Origin: Dioscorea cayenensis subsp. rotundata
Lineage: Eukaryota; Streptophyta; Magnoliopsida; Dioscoreales; Dioscoreaceae
Length of the DNA stretch: 64,000 nucleotides
Reading direction: 5' to 3'
Assembly: GCF_009730915.1 (NCBI RefSeq)
Contig: NC_052486.1
Span: forward strand, 19,869,589-19,933,588
Shown: piece after piece, positions 1-12,679 of the stretch
How the letters are laid out: the number at the start of each line of letters is the position of its first letter
Position numbering within the stretch: position 1 is the stretch's first letter
The notes under the pieces: generated by a model
Told to the model about the DNA's origin: nothing
Databases searched by the model: none
What the model saw: only the letters and a program-made list of their open reading frames with translations
Program-made: the position numbers and the translations under genes

Positions 1-180
1 AGAAGAGACTTGATATCGTACATTAAGAAGTTATTGATTTTTATCAATAAAAAGTTGGGTTTTCAAATATTTGTGTATGAAAAATTATACTATGGTAAAG
101 CCTTAAATTGTTATAAAGCTTCTACTACCTTATTGAAAGAAACCAATCGGGTTAAAGATTAATATGTATATAATTAGTGG
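1..180. repeat. Left flank of duplicated block, copy A
   Basis: This AT-rich stretch matches 12865-13036 almost base for base. The differences are mainly run lengths, for example extra A or T in short homopolymers. It lies outside the transposon, so the A/B duplication is larger than one mobile element. No gene is seen. Confidence 0.85.
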
Positions 181-1029
181 AAATTGCCAAAAAACCCTAC
201 AACTTTGCCCAAATTGCCAAAACAAACCCCCATAGTTTGAATACCCAAAAACCCCTTCCTTTTTCAACTCCATGATTTTGAAACCCCCAAAAGTGCGTAG
301 CTTGACATTAAGCAGTGTATTTAAAATTTTATGGACGAAAATGCCCTTGCAGGGAAGTCGTGTGCACCCATTTCGCGGTGTGAGAGGAAGTGGGTGGGTT
401 TTTCTTAGGCATTCACGTTGCTTATCTTCTCTCGACTCGCGACTCAGCTCAACTCGCGTCTCGGCTCTTCTCTTCCCACGGCGCTCTTCCACTTTCCACG
501 GCGTCTCGAAGAAGAAGTCCGGGTGCAAGTATTCGGCATTTCAGTCAGCTGCGGTCTAAGGTATTCATTATGGTTTTTGTTAACTATTACATTACGAAGA
601 GACATTTTTCGGTTTTGGTTTGTGATTTTGTTTTTTTGTTGGAAGACATTGAAGCTTTTCAGTGGGGATTAATCAGTGAGGGTTTTTGTTAGTCTGCGAG
701 GAGATGTCTCGGCTGAGGGTTTTTTTCTTTTTGTTTTACATTTTTCGTCTATGTATCTGATCGAAATGGTTTTCGATTGTTGTGCTTTGTGTAATGTTTA
801 TAATCTCGTTTACCACTTTCGAGTTGATATGGTTGCGAGTTGTAAAAATGAGGGTCTCCGTTTAAACAATGAGCTTTACTGGTTTAAGTTGGTTAAAGTC
901 TCAGTTTAATTATTTGTATCTACGTTTAATAGTATCGTCACTGCTTAAAAAAATGATATCGGTGTTTAGGCGAGTGTTCTGGTTTAACAAATTACATTTC
1001 AGCTTAACAATGTCTTTATTATTGTCGCG

Positions 1030-4000
1030 AGCTTGTGATTATGGCGGTCGATCTAGTTAATGGGCGATGCTACTTGGCCAGTAGTGGAGCCAGTGGGTGA
1101 ATTGAAAGTTCACATGATCCCTCGACAGCTTTGGGGAGATCATCAGAAGGACACCGATTCACGGCATTCTTGAGTTGGGGCTGTATACCAAGGCGGGCCC
1201 TTCTTGACTCTACATTGCGAGAGATACGATAACCGCGCAGATAAATTCGAGGGATCGGGGAAAGCATCTTGCGACTTTCGAGGCTGAAGATGTGTGATCG
1301 TTCTTGGCTGCGTTGCGATGGGGGAGGCGGTCGTGTTTTCGAGAAGAAGAAAACGAGTCGACTTTTCGAAGAGGGTATTTATCGAAGGCGTCTGAGAGAG
1401 CGAGAGACTCCGTCGAGGAGCACTCTTGACGACTTCGTTGGACGGAGGAGAAGAGGAGAATTTTGCCAAACTGCGATGGTGTACCTCACAGGTGCGATCC
1501 TCTTCCCAAATACCTCCTGCTCGGTTCCTAAGCGGATCGTTGATTATGTCGATGATCTACACGGAATGGGGCGCTACGCGTAGGGCGCAGCGGCGCCTGA
1601 GTGGCTTATGGAGGACATACCACGGCCGCTGCACGAGTCACGATCTAGATCTTGCGGGGAAGAAGACCAACACCGGGTATGTTAAGGGTTGCGGTGGCGG
1701 CTTAACATCACGGTTTCTGGTGGCCGGGAGCCAGGAAAGAAAGTGCATTTTCGCAAGATCCCAAGGATCTTTGTGCTACGGTGAAAATACTTCAGGGAAG
1801 CGGCGGCGATAGAGAGCGAGTTGTCGTCTCTCGAAGGAAAAGAGGTAATAATTCAAAAATATTTTTGTTTAGCGTGAGGCGTTAACGTTTAACCATATCA
1901 TTTTACGGTTTAACTTTATTCATCTATCGTTTAACATTATAACTTACTGGTTTAACTTTGTTCGACTACTGGTTTAAACTTTTTAGTTTAATGTTTAATT
2001 TGTTTGTTCTTGTTTAACACAATAGGTTATAACGTTTAAATATCCCGAGTTACATGTGTAAATATAGTTTTAATTGTTTTAAACTAAATAATTTCAGCTA
2101 AGATTGTTTTGCTTTACCATGCTAGTTTCATGAGTCGGTTCCGTGAATCTTGATGAAAGAAGTATTTGTTCGGACGCCATGAGTCGATTCGGGATGCTAT
2201 TGCTCAGGGCAGCTTGCTCAGCGAGATGAGGAGGCGACCTCTTCCTTGCCTTGTTGGGCGGCCGTTCTCCTGCTTCCGAGGCCAAAAGCGCGTCGTCGAG
2301 GCGAGAGCCCTCCCAGCCCGCCTGGGCCGGTGGCTTCCCCGGCCAGTGTCGGCCCCGAGCGTGGCGGCTCCCTGCCGGCGCTAGGCGAGGATGTCGCTGC
2401 AGACTCTCATCACGAGGCTTGCGGTTTTGATGACCGAGTTCCCTCGACTTGTCGCTCGGGTGGAGGCGTTGGAAGGCGGTCCGCGATCGCTGTCAGTGCG
2501 CCTTCCCTTGAACAAATGAAGCACGGGGACGGATACACCGTCGGAGTTCGACGACGAGGGACATCGTCGGGGTGGCCCTTGAGCGGCCTCATTCGAAGAA
2601 GCTTGCAAAAAGGAAAACAATAATGCCTCACGTCTCCACCGTCTGCGGTGACGATGAAATAATAAGCGGCACCGTCGGCAGCGACACCATCGGCGGTGAT
2701 GTTGTTAGCGTTGATGACATGCCCGTCGCGGTGGAGGAGATTGAAGATGGCGGTGAGTTTGCGCGGTGGAAAAAGATACGTCGACTACGTTGTTGGCGAC
2801 ATCGTGCATCTGATTGGAGCCGGCGCGGCAGTCTCGGCATCAAGATGGACAGCAATCCATGAAGAAGAACAACGAGACAGCGTTGTGTCTCCCATTGATC
2901 TTTGCTGCTTGCAGTGGAACTCCGCGGTTGAGAAGGTCGTTGAGTCTATCCTCGGCGAAGTGGAGTCAGCGGTGGAACCAGCGGTGATCGTGCGCGTCGA
3001 CGGTGAACCGATCCCACAGAACAAGAAGCGTGTAAGGAAGTGTCTCCGTTGATCTTTGCAGTCGTGCCCCCGTTAAAGGAAGCCCGATAAAAAGTAGAAG
3101 AACTTGGAAGAGTCTTCGTTCGAAGAAAAAAATCGTTGACGATCGGCGCCTCGATAAGTCCGGCGAGGGAGTTGATAAGGATCTTCCTCGAGCGCCCTAT
3201 GGACAAAGTAAGTTTGAAGTTTTTATGATATTGTTTTAAAAGCTGTTTTTGAGTTACCATTTTAAGTAGGAGGCGTTAACGTTTAAAAATTTACTGAGAT
3301 AACATTTAACTTATAAGTGATACCTTTTTAAATATTACGATTCTGGTTTAAACATTCGATATAGAATTTAAAGTTTATACTTTAACGTTTAATTTTATAC
3401 TTACGACATTGTTTACATGTCTTTGTTCCGTTCGACCACCTGTAGCATCGTGTGGAAGAATGACTCTGTCGGCACCACGCGGGCGATCTATTCGACACGC
3501 TCGGGGAAGGAGATAGTCGCGAGCGATGTGATGGGCGCGTTCGTATGTATCTTCGCGAAAGGCGATGGCGTAGTGCCATGCTCGTTATAAGAGTGCGCCT
3601 CCGTCACCGCGACCAGCGGCCTTGTTCATGTCAGCGAGGCGACGGCGCGCATGAATCACGATGGCTATGATGATTGGAATGCAGCGGCGTGACTTGCGTA
3701 AAGTGGACGTCGTCGTCCTCCCGAAATAATTATGAGTGGCCGCTTCCGTATGCCGTGGTCCTTGACGATGAAAAACAAGAATACGAGGCGTTATTCTTCA
3801 GTGCGAAAGCGAAGAATCACGATAAAAGCAGCTAGAAATGGTAAGTGCTTTAATAATTTGTGTTTGTGTAATAGTGTTCGGGTAAATAATCGGCATTCTA
3901 ATATGAACTTGTATATCTCGGCAGTGGAACCTATTCGACCTACATGTATCGACATGGAGTTAGGGCGAGTCGGCGGCCATAAAATGCCCAGCTTATTCGC

Positions 4001-4135
4001 GACAGCGAAGCCCGAGCGAGAAAAAGAAAGTGTCATTGCGCGTACTATGTCATGCGGTTTTATCGGCGATTACTTCATGGGTGAGAAGCTACGGGTACCC
4101 ATGGGGCCCGGCGTCACTGCTCTGCCGATTAAGGT
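1030..4135 (+). pseudogene. Broken DUF1985-Ulp1 protease gene, copy A
   Basis: Likely transposon cargo gene. Pieces of a DUF1985-like domain lie at about 1270-1840: a segment reading FPNTSC, then RIVDYVDDLHGMGRYA (1533-1580), an in-frame TAG where Trp is expected, then GAAAPEWLMEDIP, and later KIPRILCYGE in another frame. Splice-like signals follow: donor GAG|GTAATA at 1845, acceptor TTTCAG at 2097, donor GTAAGT near 3207, donor ATG|GTAAGT at 3841, acceptor CGGCAG at 3924, donor AAG|GTATG at 4134. The last two exons carry Ulp1-type blocks: the His region near 3732-3790 and YVMRF near 4050. Family knowledge: such genes are carried by Arabidopsis Kaonashi-type MULEs. Many frameshifts; these could be decay or sequencing error. 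Confidence 0.6.
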
Positions 4136-4934
4136 ATGTTTCCAGCATACTTAGGGAGGGAGGCGGTCGGCATCGCAGCCGGAGGGGAGTCTTCATGGCG
4201 GGTTCTTAGTCGTTCTTTCTATATTTGTATACGCGATTCTTTCTTTAATAATCGGATTCGTTGTTTAACATACACTTTTCGGTGTTTAAGTATATAGTTC
4301 ATTGTGTAAATATCAATGTAATTGTTTAAACTCCGTTTTCTTGTGTAAAAGCGAACCGGAGGGAGATGTCATAAGCGGGGTCGTAGTCGTTGTATAGGTG
4401 TAATAGTTTTGAATGTAAACCCGGTTTAAATTCGATTCATTTTTTCCGAAGAACATGACAAATTTTGTCGATGTAAATGTACATGTATCTAAATTCATGT
4501 AAATTCATTACATTTTCGTTTTTGAGGGTTACGTTCTTGTTGGATGATATTGTAGTCCATGAGAGTACGTTGATCGGGTAGGGTTACGTTTCATTTTCAT
4601 TTTCATTATTGGCTAATATCAACATTCATTTTAACTGTATAATGATAACTTTTGCCCTTTAACTTTCGTTTTCTCTGTTTAAGTTTAGGTTTCTCTGTTT
4701 AAATTTAATATTTTTACGTTTAAAAATATCCTTATTATTTAATAATATCAATGTAATTACAACAAAAATATACTTAATATTTTACATTTTAAAAATATCC
4801 TTATTACTAATAATCTCTTATAGAGTGTAATGTAATGTTCAGATTTTTTTATGTGTGTGACGGGAGTGGAAGCGGCTAGGGGAGCAGGGCGTGTATTAGT
4901 GCAGCAGGGGAGCAGCTAGCACCATCCCGTTTCG

Positions 4935-5780
4935 ATACATTTTAAGCGGATCTAAATTTATTTTAAGCGATAAAAAAATAACGAGTTAAGCAGAGAGAAT
5001 AAAAATATTTAAAAGCGTAAGAGATATATTTAAATATAAAGTTCGATATTTAAACAATAATAAAAGTATATACACTGATGCCTAGTCGTGACTGATTCAT
5101 TCCACGATCTGCGATTGTGACACGAAGCGTGGCGATGGCTACAGCGCAACTTGCGGACCTCGGGACGCTTATGACTCGATCCTCTTTCGTCTCAGGACAC
5201 CCGGGTTGCCTTCTCGTCGCGGGCGATCGCAAGCGCGATTCGCGATTTTTACATCCATCGGCTGTCGTTGTCGGGTATGGGGAATATAGCTTCCTTATCG
5301 CCATTTTTGAAGTCGAGCTTCCTTCGCGGTCGCCCGGTGTTTCTCGTTCTTCGATAATTTGAAGTCGAAAATTCCTTTTGATTTCCGAAAATTCCTAAAG
5401 TGCGTCTACGAAATGTTCAGCGCTTGAAAACATTGTCGATATCCAGCGGCAACACTCGACTTGATCGGATGAGGAAGGAAGGCATGCCACACCCTCGAGG
5501 CTCGCCATGATGTGGAGCAGAGCGATGCCGGATTACAATTCTGCCCGACACTTTGGTTTAAGCGAGCACGATCGATATTTAAGCGGAGACACTAAAATAT
5601 TTAAGCGATAAACATAAATCTTAAGCGTTAAAACAAAAGAGTTAAATAATAAGTTAATAAGTTAATCGGAGGCAATAGTGTTTAAATGGAAACTGATAAA
5701 TGTAAGCGGTGGCGGGGGATAATAAGCAATAATTACTCTACTGACTATATAAAGCATAAGCGAGGAAGAAACTACAGCGA
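4935..5780. promoter_or_regulatory. Inverted TTAAGCG motif array, right part of copy A
   Basis: Six exact TTAAGCG words (for example near 4941, 4963 and several in 5560-5640) and several close variants (TAAGCGG, AAAGCGTAAG, TTAAGCAG) lie in an AT-rich stretch without coding potential. The word is the reverse complement of CGCTTAA, which is clustered in the left part of the sister copy B. In copy B the same places mostly read TAAACG. Arrays of short sites facing each other from both sides of a transposon are usually protein-binding sites; which protein binds here is unknown. Confidence 0.6.
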
Positions 5781-6395
5781 GGAAGAACTCGTTTTTCGGT
5801 GGGATCGATGCTACGTCATACGTCTCGACAACAAGATCGACAACTGAGACATTTGAAGATGGAGTGCGCGTGACATGTCTTGTTGGAAGTCAACCTCGTT
5901 TTATATGGGGACATCTGGTTTATATGTCCAGTCGAGTTGTGATAAAACTTCACCTACGACGCGGAAATATCAAGACCATCAGCTCACATATTTCGATTAA
6001 CTGCGATTCCCAGTCGGTGGCAGTGAACATTACACTTTTCGTCACTCCGGTTGTATCTAGCAATAGCACAAAACTCTCCATAATTTAATCGGAAGGCTAA
6101 AATTGAATACAGCCAGAATGAGAAGAAGAAAAGAAAGAAGAAGAACAAGAACAAGAAAAGAAGAACGAAAGATATGGCGTCAAACTTTGTTTGAGCAAGC
6201 GAGGCGATTACTTGTCGTAAAAGAGTTATGATTAGGGCGCGATTTCCGCACTTTCGAGGCGAAAAAGAAATTTCATATCGTGGACCCACTTAACTTCTAG
6301 GCGGGGAGGTTAAAGGAATGTAAAATATAGCAGGGTGTCGGGTGTCTGCAAAGTTGGAGGGGGTTTTTGGGAAGTTTTGAAAATTACGAGGGGTG

Positions 6396-6825
6396 AAGAA
6401 TTCTTTTTTTTAATCTAAAATAAATTTAATTTTTTAAATAATTATAATAAGCTATATCATAATACTTAGAATTTCATGTTGATATCATAATTCAAATAAT
6501 AATTATATTAAATACAGAGAGAGAGGAGAAAAATTTATTTTTATAAAATGTTTATATTTTACTTATCTGAACCTCAACTCATATATAATAAAAATATAAA
6601 TAAATTAAATTATTATTATTATTATTATTTTTTTTATTTGTGCAGCCCACGTTAAACCCGTTCATTTTCATACAAGAACAAAAGTTAAAAAATAAAAATA
6701 AAAATAACATCAAGATTCCCATGAGTTCCTGTCTCCTTGGAGCCTTGTTTGCTAGCTCTTTTTTTATTTATTCTTTTCATTGTATAGTTTATTTCATTAT
6801 AGAATAGGGTCCACATTTATCTCTC
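6396..6825. repeat. Right flank of duplicated block, copy A
   Basis: AT-rich DNA matching 19326-19759. The last 185 bases before the gap differ from copy B by only two short indels, far fewer than inside the element. It contains a short ATT microsatellite near 6610-6630. The match stops at the gap because the sequence stops. Confidence 0.85.
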
Positions 6826-7825
6826 NNNNNNNNNNNNNNNNNNNNNNNNNNNNNNNNNNNNNNNNNNNNNNNNNNNNNNNNNNNNNNNNNNNNNNNNNNN
6901 NNNNNNNNNNNNNNNNNNNNNNNNNNNNNNNNNNNNNNNNNNNNNNNNNNNNNNNNNNNNNNNNNNNNNNNNNNNNNNNNNNNNNNNNNNNNNNNNNNNN
7001 NNNNNNNNNNNNNNNNNNNNNNNNNNNNNNNNNNNNNNNNNNNNNNNNNNNNNNNNNNNNNNNNNNNNNNNNNNNNNNNNNNNNNNNNNNNNNNNNNNNN
7101 NNNNNNNNNNNNNNNNNNNNNNNNNNNNNNNNNNNNNNNNNNNNNNNNNNNNNNNNNNNNNNNNNNNNNNNNNNNNNNNNNNNNNNNNNNNNNNNNNNNN
7201 NNNNNNNNNNNNNNNNNNNNNNNNNNNNNNNNNNNNNNNNNNNNNNNNNNNNNNNNNNNNNNNNNNNNNNNNNNNNNNNNNNNNNNNNNNNNNNNNNNNN
7301 NNNNNNNNNNNNNNNNNNNNNNNNNNNNNNNNNNNNNNNNNNNNNNNNNNNNNNNNNNNNNNNNNNNNNNNNNNNNNNNNNNNNNNNNNNNNNNNNNNNN
7401 NNNNNNNNNNNNNNNNNNNNNNNNNNNNNNNNNNNNNNNNNNNNNNNNNNNNNNNNNNNNNNNNNNNNNNNNNNNNNNNNNNNNNNNNNNNNNNNNNNNN
7501 NNNNNNNNNNNNNNNNNNNNNNNNNNNNNNNNNNNNNNNNNNNNNNNNNNNNNNNNNNNNNNNNNNNNNNNNNNNNNNNNNNNNNNNNNNNNNNNNNNNN
7601 NNNNNNNNNNNNNNNNNNNNNNNNNNNNNNNNNNNNNNNNNNNNNNNNNNNNNNNNNNNNNNNNNNNNNNNNNNNNNNNNNNNNNNNNNNNNNNNNNNNN
7701 NNNNNNNNNNNNNNNNNNNNNNNNNNNNNNNNNNNNNNNNNNNNNNNNNNNNNNNNNNNNNNNNNNNNNNNNNNNNNNNNNNNNNNNNNNNNNNNNNNNN
7801 NNNNNNNNNNNNNNNNNNNNNNNNN
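6826..7825. other. Assembly gap of exactly 1000 N
   Basis: A run of 1000 undetermined bases, the usual placeholder for a scaffold join of unknown size. Copy A of the duplicated block runs straight into it, and the sequence on the other side does not continue the right flank seen in copy B. Confidence 0.99.
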
Positions 7826-7876
7826 TCAGTTAATACGTATTGTTGATTCATATATTTTTTTTTTCAAATTCATTAA

Positions 7877-7878
<2 letters not shown>

Positions 7879-7918
<40 letters not shown>
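7879..7918. repeat. (AAT)n microsatellite
   Basis: About 13 AAT units directly left of the small TIR element. A second AAT array (about 8336-8363) lies directly right of it, so the element probably landed inside an existing AAT array. Confidence 0.95.
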
Positions 7919-8336
7919 GGGTTACTGCCTAGGACGTCCCCAAAATCCATATCCGGGATGTCCCTAAGAGCCATGTGATCATGTACTATCCCAAAAAAAC
8001 CTCTGACACCGGAAGGCGCTAGGAGATGGTAGACGACCGGAGGCAGCTGACAGGAGATGACTGGGAGGCAACAAGCTGGGAGGCTGAGATAGTGGATGCT
8101 CGTGGGAGGTGTGCAGAGACGACGGGCGACGCTGGTGGAGACGATGGGGGCGCTGATGGCGTGGGCGTACGTGGAGGCGCTCAGGAGACCTAGGAGCCGT
8201 GTTTTTTGTTTTTTGATAAACTTTCATTTAAGTTTGGTTTTTGGGATAGTACAGGAGCTGCTGATCAATGATCCAACGGCTCCTAGGGACATCCCCAAAT
8301 ATGGATTCTGAGGACGCCCCTAGAAGACGTAACCCC
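7919..8336. mobile_element. 418-bp MITE with TAA duplication, inside AAT repeats
   Basis: The left end begins GGGTTAC and the right end finishes GTAACCCC. About 60 bases on each side are imperfect inverted copies: CCATATCCGGGATGTCCCTA on the left matches the inverted ATCCCCAAATATGGATTC on the right. It is flanked by TAA on both sides. A 3-bp TAA/TTA target duplication is typical of PIF/Harbinger MITEs. The GC-richer core (about 7990-8230) is non-coding. It could carry a captured fragment, but none is recognised. Confidence 0.7.
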
Positions 8337-10356
8337 TAATAATAATAATAATAATAATAATAATGAAGTGAGGTATTTAGTTTAAATAATTAATTATAAT
8401 AAATAAAAATGATAACATTCAAACTAATATTATAAATAAAAATAGTTGTCATAAAAATTATAAAAAAATAAAATAAACAACAATTATATATTATATTATT
8501 TATTATAACTCACTATTTCATATATAATATTACTGTATTATATGTGTTACAAAACTAATTTGATAATATATATACATTTTTCTTCATTCTCAATAAACTA
8601 CCCCTTTCATACTCTTCCAACCAAACACAACTGTTATTCTCATTCCTACTCCATCACACTTATTTCCATTTTTATTCCATTTCTTCTCATTACTACTCTA
8701 GCAACAGAAGGCCCCCTAAAAAGTCTTATAAGATGACAAACTTTTTAAAGAGTATGCTTTAAAATACCTAAGTATTTAAATTTGAAAACAAATTTGCTTT
8801 ATGCAACTCAAACCTCTGTTTTAAATACCCTAAGTATTTAAATTCAAAACAAATTTGCTTCTATCCAGACAAGTAAAATATTTAGCAAAAATCATGAAAA
8901 AAATATAAAAACAAATTTAAAAATCCAATTGGTTCATGTTGAATTACTTCCTTTGGTCAATTTATATGTCCACTTTAACGGATTTACAGTAATTAAGAAA
9001 ATCAATTAAAATTAGCTTATTATCTTAAAATTATAAAAAACTTATACCAAATTTCCAAAATTACCTTTATTTAAAAGACCATCAAGGTTCCATTAATTTC
9101 TTTTTATCTTAGCTATAATTTTTCTCCTTTTCTCAATTTAGTGCTTTATGTTTTAACATAAATCCAAATTATGATATTTGATAAATGCATTTTTTTTTTA
9201 TTTTATGTCATTGATATGCACAATGCAGCATTAATAGATTAATTTTGATCAATATTGGTATTTTTAGTACCCCAAGTTAATATGAACTCTTCCATTATAT
9301 TTTTGGTTGCTATTTTTCTCTTTTTTTTCATTTAAAATTTCTACAACAAATTCTATGTTTAACTCAATAATTATACTTCTTTTCTTATTTATTCAAATTC
9401 GAGTTTTATTTTTATATTATTCATTTTGGTCTTTTGATCTACCTGTTCTTTAAGAGGACAAGATACTAAAAGTTTTGAAAGAGTAAATTTTTTTCAATGG
9501 GTATTTTTCTAAATATATAAGTATTTAAATTCGAAATCACTTGCTTACAAGACTCAAACTTTTATTTGGCAGTTGATAAATTTTTATTTTTTAAAAATTA
9601 TATTTAAAAAATCAAATTTGTTTATGTTAAATTACCCTTTTTAGTTCTATTTATGTGCCCATTTTAACTGATTTATGTGAATTAAAAAAATCAATTAGAA
9701 TTTGTTGACGGTCTTAAATTTATATAAAAAATTATATCAAATTTCTAAATTTACCTTTTATTAGAAGGCCCATCAAAAATTTTATTGATTTCTCTCATTT
9801 AACAAATAAAAATAAAAAAATAGAACATATAATAAGACTGAAGAAAATATCATTTTATTTAACTTCACACCTACAACTGAATAACTTCTAAGTGACATTT
9901 ATTCACAAAATTGGACAAATTAGTTATAAATATATCATTTTACTTTTATTAATTACAATACACAAATTTCCCTTTTAAACTATAAAGATCAACAACCTTT
10001 TTAGCTATAAGTAAACATCAATCAATAACAAAATTTATACTTAAGAAATAAACTCAAAACAAACCAATAAAAAATGAAACAAGTTCCAACCATAAAAAGG
10101 ACAGGATATTTGGAAAAAGTAAAAGTGAGTGCGGTGTCCCAAAGAGATAAAGAAAGAGAAGGACATTGATTGATACAAAGCTGACAAAGCTAGTGGATTC
10201 AGTGGAGGTCCTCAATTGACTTTTTCCTACTCTTTGTGAATTGTCATCTTTCTTTTTCAAAAAAATCAAATCATTATTTAGCTCTATTTTTCATTCTATA
10301 ATTTTAAAATATTTAATAAAATTTTCATATTTATTTATTTTTTTATTTTTTTATAA
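8337..10356. repeat. AT-rich spacer with an old direct duplication
   Basis: No gene is seen. The stretch 8757-9115 is repeated in diverged form at about 9520-9795: both hold a CTAAGTATTTAAATT phrase, then a TTCATGTTGAATTAC phrase, then a run ending with AATTTCCAAAATTACCTTTA or its variant. The first phrase is itself doubled at 8757-8870. Confidence 0.6.
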
Positions 10357-10365
10357 TTATAAATA

Positions 10366-12679
10366 CTGGTAATTACCAAAAGCACCCGCAAGTTTCAGTA
10401 ATATACACAAATCGCTCTCTAAATTTCGAAAGTACTCCTAAAAACCCTTCCTTTTTAAGATAACGATTTTTTTAAACCCCTAAGATATAACTGCTAACAT
10501 AGCTATTTTTGAATTTTTTTGATGAAATTATCCCTCGCTCTGAAAGTCATGCAGAATGCGATACTGTGCGACCATAATGCACTTGCCTGCAATGACTTTG
10601 CCGCTTAGAGAGGAAGCATTTTTTTTGGGGTAATCTCGAAAAAACACCTGACGCCAGTTTTTTCCTCTCTTTGTTTCTTCGTATTTTTCCTTTTCGCCAA
10701 GGTTATCATTGTTGGACATCTTCTGTAGGATCGGAGTTTCGTTCCACCACTTGATCGCAAGAGAACTCTCACTCAACTCTTCTGAATTCATTAGCTTTGC
10801 GCCTACATGTATCGGCGCTAGAGACGCCGAAGTAAGTTCTCGCAATTTATTTTTTGTTTTTTTATATTCGTGGGTGCCATTTGATTTTTTTAAAGTAGTT
10901 TGTTAGAAATAGGAATTTTTTTCTGCTTTTATGGTGTGATTATTAGATGATATTGTAGTTAGTAGGGAGATTTTTCTAGGGTTTTATTTGTCATTTTCCT
11001 CTATGTATACGATCGAAAAGCAATAATGTTATGTCAAGGAGATTTTTTTCGATTGTTATGGTATCTCACATGTGTGTGTTCTTCATGGTGCTGTCTTAAT
11101 GTGTATAATGTATGTTTCCCTTTAATTTGATATGGTCGCATTATGTGTGTTTACACCGTGTAGTATTTAATAGTATTAGTTTATTAAATGAGTTTTTTTC
11201 GCTTTAATAATATAGCTTCCCGCTTAAGGCGATCGAATATTCCTTAATGTATTGTTATTCTCGTAGGGCTAGCTTGTGCTTATTTTTAAACACAAACATA
11301 AGATTTTAAGGGGAAATCAGGGTTAATTAAGTAAAATAGGAAATTCTAATCGCTAAATGCAAACATAAAAATTTTAAGCTAAAACTCAGGTTAATTAAGT
11401 GAAAAACAGAAATCTTAAGCACTTAATATATATGCAAATCATACAAAATTAAGCGTAAAGAGATTTTTAGTAAGCTTTATAAAATTTTTTTATGCTTCAA
11501 TTAATCACTAATTAACTTTATACAAACTATATAAACATAAAAGAGAAGAACTTTACAACGAGAACAAATCATTATTAGCAGGAAGGGACAATGGCAAATC
11601 ATCTGTCTCAACCATGAGATTGACTGCAACACATTTGAACTATGAAAGCGATAATGTTGTGCTGAAGGAAATTTTTTCGATTGGTATGTAATGTCACATG
11701 TGTGTGTTATTCATGGTGTTGTCTAATGTGTATAATGTATGTTTATCCTTTAATTTGATATGGTTGCATTATGTGTGTTTGCTACCTATGTGGTATTTAA
11801 TAATATCAGTTTAATAAATGAGTTTCCCGTTTAATAATATAACTTCCCTTTTAAGATGATTGAATACTGCTTAATGTATTGTTATTCTCGTAGGCTTATG
11901 CTTATTTTTAAAACACAAACATAACATTTTAAGTGGAAACTAGGTTAATTAAGCTTAAATAAAGAAATCCTAAGCGCTTAAACACAAACATAAAAATTTT
12001 TAAACTAAACTAGGTTAATTGCTTTAAAAACAGAAATCTTAAGCACTTAATATATATCTTAAGCACAAATCATACAAATTAAGCGTGAAAGAGATTTTTA
12101 GTAAGCTTTATAAAATCAGTATGCTTCAGCTTAATCACTAATTAACTTGTACAAACTATGTAAACATAAAAAGAGAAGAACTTTTACAACGAGAAGTAAA
12201 TTGTTACTCTCTCTCTCATCGAGATGATATTAAATGAGTCTTATATGAAAAATAAATTGTTACTTTCTCTCGCAGGGCTTCTCTTGTGAACCAAGGTGAG
12301 GGCAAAGAAGAGATGGTCACCTTCTCTGGCAACCGGCAGAACTCCAACACACCAAATGGGGAGGAATTGAAAAACTCAAAGACTTCAAGGTGATAAAAGT
12401 TTTCCAAAGTTTGTTTAAGAAGAGGCAAAAAGGTAGAAAAAAGGTTGGAGATATGATGGCTCAAAGTACAATTTTTATAAACATGATGTGATTGGGCGGA
12501 TTTTTTCCACCATTGTCAAGGGCAACAATGAAATTTCACAACATGGAACCAGTCGGAGTGAGCTACAAGGGGTAAAAAGGAAGTGAAATAAAAAAGGAGG
12601 GAATGTCCAAGGTATTCATAACTTATAAGGGTTGTTTGGGAAGTTTTGAAAGTTCTAGAGGATAAAAAATAATTTTTTC
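10366..12679 (+). mobile_element. Element C: short MULE relative with 9-bp target duplication
   Basis: A 2314-bp element flanked by the perfect 9-bp repeat TTATAAATA (10357-10365 and 12680-12688), the target size of Mutator-like elements. Its left end CTGGTAATTACC parallels GTGGAAATTGCC of copies A and B. The inner end cores (10376-10395 and 12620-12639) are weak inverted matches, so it is a non-TIR type. It keeps a leader exon ending GAA|GTAAGT near 10832 and CGCTTAA-type motifs, but lacks the DUF1985/Ulp1 gene. It looks like an internally deleted relative of A/B that could only move with help in trans. Confidence 0.75.
11024..12196. repeat. ~0.55-kb tandem duplication inside element C
   Basis: 11024-11565 is repeated at 11652-12196 with moderate divergence. 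Both units open with a TCACATGTGTGTGTT phrase, pass through CGCTTAA-like words, then AATTAAGCGT words, and close with GAGAAGAAC plus a poly-T/ACAACGAGAA stretch. Each unit therefore holds both motif orientations. Differences between the units include C to T and G to A on the same strand (GGCGATCG versus AGATGATTG), as expected from ordinary decay of methylated DNA. Confidence 0.85.

Larger units (their letters stand above)
181..6395 (+). mobile_element. Copy A of a Mutator-like (non-TIR/VANDAL-like) transposon
   Basis: Element of about 6.2 kb. Its ends are only weakly inverted: the core at 187-208 (CCAAAAAACCCTACAACTTTGC) is matched in reverse by 6348-6370. Between the ends lie a 5' leader, a broken DUF1985/Ulp1 gene (about 1030-4135), and clusters of a short CGCTTAA-type motif that turns to TTAAGCG to the right of about 4930. 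Weak ends, a Ulp1-protease cargo and a related neighbour (10366-12679) with a 9-bp target duplication point to a non-TIR Mutator-like element. No MURA transposase is visible, so it would depend on another copy. The boundaries are approximate, and no exact 9-bp duplication could be fixed for this copy. Confidence 0.65.

Noticed and set aside
6780..7967. Long open frames across the N run, both strands
   Set aside because: They consist almost wholly of undetermined bases.
10054..10269. Minus-strand frame of 71 codons
   Set aside because: Composition is that of AT-rich spacer; no start context, homologous motif or neighbour supports it.
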